64,000 nucleotides of DNA from Rhodoferax sp. OV413. Lineage in GTDB: Bacteria > Pseudomonadota > Gammaproteobacteria > Burkholderiales > Burkholderiaceae_C. The stretch spans positions 1 to 64,000 of the forward strand of contig CAMAWD010000008.1 of NCBI GenBank assembly GCA_945861785.1, in the 5' to 3' direction. The translations under genes and the position numbers were made by a program. Positions 62,307 through 64,000 of the stretch are shown here, in pieces. Positions within the stretch are counted from its first letter, which is position 1, and the number at the start of each line of letters is the position of its first letter. Under the pieces are notes generated by a model. The model ran no database searches, had not been told where the DNA came from, and saw only the letters and a program-made list of their open reading frames with translations.

Positions 62307-62352
62307 AGGACCCGCGCGGGGATGCGGCGAGGACCCGCACGGGGATACGGTG
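62307..62352. repeat. Two tandem 23-bp direct repeats in the divergent regulatory region
   Basis: Units 62307-62329 and 62330-62352 differ at three positions. Each has AGGACCCGC, then CGGGGAT and a CGG end; in the first unit the centre CCCGCGCGGG is a perfect 10-bp palindrome. Head-to-tail copies about two helical turns apart, between divergent genes, suggest protein-binding sites, but a chance local duplication is possible. Confidence 0.6.
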
Positions 62353-62647
62353 TTTTTGCAGATTGGCTATTTACAGACCGGTGCGATCCACGGTCAGGAG
62401 CAGCATTGGCAACATGGTTTTGGAATCCAACAAGATCAGATCCGCGCGGCGAATTCTGCTGGCACCAGTTCGGCGGCATCAGCTGGAGCTTGCGTGGCGG
62501 CTGACAACCCTGTTTCACTGGCTGCTGCGCTTCACACCGGATGGCCGGTCTAAATGCTTGCCTTTGTCGCGACTCGCCTGGGCTGTGTCAACACGGGGAG
62601 CATGCGCCCCGTGCCGCGAGTGATCTGAGTCTACCGAGAGAGCCCCT

Positions 62648-63361
62648 ATGGACCTGGAGACCATCGAAACCCGTCGCATCGAGGCCTTGCAGGGCCCGCT
62701 TCGGGGCCCGTTGCTCAAGCTGGGCTTGAAGCTGATCCGACCGTTCAACCGCCTGGTGCGCAGCACGCGATTCGGCCGCGTAGAGTATTACCCGCTCGAC
62801 CGCCTGCCCTGGGCCGGCGCGCTGGAAGCCCGGACCCCGGCCATACGCGCCGAACTCGACTCCGTGATGTCGCGCTTGAAGGAGGTGCCAAACGCGCAGG
62901 ATGCCTTCAAGGGCCAGGAGGCACTGACCACCGACGACCAATGGAAGACCTTCGTCTTCCTGCGGGGTGCCGGCGCGTGGGAAGAATCGAACTGCCGCCG
63001 CTGCCCCCAGACGCACCAGGCGCTGCAACAGATACCAGGGCTGGAACACGCCATGTTCTCCATCCTCGCCCCCGGCAAGCGCCTGCCGGCGCACTTCGGC
63101 CCCTATGCAGGGTTGATCGACTGCCACCTCGGGCTGCGCGTGCCGGCCGATCCTGACCGCTGCCGGTTGCGCGTCGGCCAGACCACCGTCTCATGGCACG
63201 AAGGCAAACTGCTGGCCTTCGACGACAGCCTGGAACACGAAGTCTGGAACGATACCAACAGCCACCGCGCTGTGCTGCTGATGTACGTGGTGCGCCCGTT
63301 GCCTTGGCCACTCTCATCGCTGAACATCGGGCTGATGCGCTTCCTCGAGCGTGTGCTGTGA
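62648..63361 (+). CDS. Aspartyl/asparaginyl beta-hydroxylase-family oxygenase
   Basis: 237 residues, with GAGAG as Shine-Dalgarno about eight bases before the ATG. An N-terminal helix is followed by the double-stranded beta-helix region: FVFLRGAGAWEESNCRRCPQ, LAPGKRLPAHFGPYAG with the first metal-binding His, LRVGQTTVSWHEGK, and DDSLEHEVWNDT with the second His, then an Arg (SHRAVLLMYV) for 2-oxoglutarate. Members hydroxylate the beta carbon of Asp or Asn residues in proteins or natural products, or act on lipid A-like acyl chains (LpxO-type). Only the first ~235 residues of the family fold are present, which is a normal length for the bacterial group. Together with the adjacent glycosyltransferase it may tailor the megasynthase product, hydroxylation of the acyl cap being one option. 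Confidence 0.83.
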   Translation: MDLETIETRRIEALQGPLRGPLLKLGLKLIRPFNRLVRSTRFGRVEYYPLDRLPWAGALEARTPAIRAELDSVMSRLKEVPNAQDAFKGQEALTTDDQWKTFVFLRGAGAWEESNCRRCPQTHQALQQIPGLEHAMFSILAPGKRLPAHFGPYAGLIDCHLGLRVPADPDRCRLRVGQTTVSWHEGKLLAFDDSLEHEVWNDTNSHRAVLLMYVVRPLPWPLSSLNIGLMRFLERVL

Positions 63362-63371
63362 CGGTCTAGCG

Positions 63372-64000
63372 ATGCAGCGCCTGAAAATCGTGGTCTCCGC
63401 CTGGGGCAGCACCGGTGATGTTCTCCCGCCGATTGCCGTTGGCGCCGCATTGCGGCGCCGTGGCCACGACGTGCGTTTTGTGGGCAACCCAGTGTTTGAA
63501 CGTCCGGTGCACGATGCAGGCATGACCATGGTCCCGGTCGGCCGCGCCGAGGACCACCACCGCATGATGGACGACGTCGAGCTCTTCGACGCCAGCAAGA
63601 AGAGCACTTCGTCGATCTTCGACGACTATTACTTTCCGCAGATGGTGTTGTTCCACGCGGCGACGGATGCAGCGATGCGCGACGGCGCGCAGGTCCTGTT
63701 GGGGGGCGAACTGGGCTCCATCAATGCGGCCGAACAGCACCATCTCCCCTGGATCATGGTGGCCTGTTCACCCAGCTCCAACCACCACATCGCCAGCCGC
63801 AGCGATCCGCCCCATCCCGAGTGGATGCTGCCGGCCTGGGCGCGGCCCTTGGCACGGCATGGCCTGGGCATGGCGCTTTACTACCGGCTGCGCTTTCTAC
63901 GCGCGGGCCGCGTGCGCTGGCCTTGCGCGGAGGATTCCCCACTGGTAACCCACGCCAAGCCGATGCAATTCCGGGCTACGCTCGGACTGCCACCCCAGCC
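63372..64000 (+). CDS. GT1-family (UDP-glycosyltransferase/RhlB-like) glycosyltransferase, N-terminal part
   Basis: The frame is open from the ATG at 63372, ten bases after the hydroxylase stop, to the window edge (about 209 residues). It begins RLKIVVSAWGSTGDVLPPIA and continues ALRRRGHDVRFVGNPVF, the hallmark of GT1 enzymes that glycosylate small molecules and lipids (rhamnosyltransferase, macrolide and flavonoid types). The acceptor-binding domain is visible; the donor-binding domain with the HCGxxT-type motif lies outside the window. The tight spacing suggests co-transcription with the hydroxylase. It may glycosylate a hydroxyl of the product, which is inference. Confidence 0.83.
   Translation, partial: MQRLKIVVSAWGSTGDVLPPIAVGAALRRRGHDVRFVGNPVFERPVHDAGMTMVPVGRAEDHHRMMDDVELFDASKKSTSSIFDDYYFPQMVLFHAATDAAMRDGAQVLLGGELGSINAAEQHHLPWIMVACSPSSNHHIASRSDPPHPEWMLPAWARPLARHGLGMALYYRLRFLRAGRVRWPCAEDSPLVTHAKPMQFRATLGLPPQ

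Larger units (their letters stand above)
61905..62647. other. Divergent intergenic region between P1 and the beta-hydroxylase gene
   Basis: About 740 bases separate the two divergently transcribed groups and should contain the promoter of the megasynthase operon. The middle (about 62050-62460) is visibly richer in A and T than the rest of the window. I see a 15-bp palindrome and a 23-bp tandem repeat (listed separately), but no convincing -35/-10 pair. Short frames at 61913-62158 and 62159-62623 have no recognisable similarity, no good ribosome site and poor codon use, so I do not call them genes. The stretch near 62200-62340 might be a decayed mobile-element end, but I cannot support that. 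Confidence 0.5.

Noticed and set aside
62159-62623. 154-codon frame with a TTG start between the operons.
   Set aside because: No ribosome site, unusual composition and no similarity; two other frames over the same bases are equally open.
1-64000. tRNA, rRNA, CRISPR arrays, intact transposases, origins and attachment sites.
   Set aside because: Nothing in the sequence supported any of these on either strand.

Overview
The window is high-GC, densely packed DNA, most likely from a Burkholderiales-type betaproteobacterium. This is an inference from base composition, from the gene families, and from a short repeat (a peptide of the type GRPKGEFRSAQHEG) that I associate from memory with that group. 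No rRNA, tRNA, CRISPR array or intact insertion sequence was seen.

Layout. (1) Positions 1-14748 form an exopolysaccharide locus. It starts with the tail of a UDP-glucuronate decarboxylase-like epimerase (3-125). Minus-strand genes follow: GMC oxidoreductase, aldo/keto reductase, membrane-anchored GH39-like hydrolase, O-antigen ligase/polymerase, initiating sugar-phosphate transferase, two GT4 glycosyltransferases and a PIG-L deacetylase. Three plus-strand genes complete it: two more glycosyltransferases and a Wza-like outer-membrane lipoprotein. (2) Positions 14794-16320 continue on the plus strand with a type II thioesterase and an Sfp-type phosphopantetheinyl transferase, the service enzymes of the megasynthases. 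(3) Positions 16376-61904 are a ~45 kb minus-strand run. Six giant NRPS/PKS genes come first, read from 61904 downward, then an alpha/beta hydrolase, two phytanoyl-CoA-dioxygenase-like hydroxylases and an acyltransferase-3. (4) After a ~740 bp divergent intergenic region, 62648-64000 carries an Asp/Asn beta-hydroxylase-like gene and the start of a GT1 glycosyltransferase on the plus strand.

Assembly line in transcription order. P1 (54735-61904): acyl ligase-KR-ACP, C-A-PCP. P2 (45463-54732): C-A-PCP, KS-AT-KR-ACP-E. P3 (42159-45410): C-A-PCP. P4 (37493-42082): KS-AT-KR-ACP. P5 (29463-37496): C-A-PCP, KS-AT-KR-ACP. P6 (20477-29473): docking domain, C-A-PCP, KS-AT-KR-ACP, hydrolase-fold domain. 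Hand-read adenylation codes suggest branched aliphatic residues in P1-P3 (Val/Ile-like) and glycine in P5 and P6. All four ATs carry the malonyl-type HAFH motif. From P2 onward each amino acid is followed by one malonyl extension with a ketoreductase. The expected backbone is therefore an acyl- or alpha-hydroxyacyl-capped chain: one aliphatic amino acid, then four gamma-amino-beta-hydroxy (or beta-keto) acids. Two of those would be statine-like and the last two glycine-derived (4-amino-3-hydroxybutyrate-like). This loosely recalls pepstatin-type logic, but I do not recognise the cluster as a characterised one.

Points most worth attention: an epimerisation domain behind a polyketide ACP; two KRs lacking the catalytic Asn; a terminal hydrolase domain whose nucleophile Ser is Arg, next to a discrete hydrolase that keeps its Ser; and a 60-bp gene-junction repeat duplicated in tandem at the start of P5.
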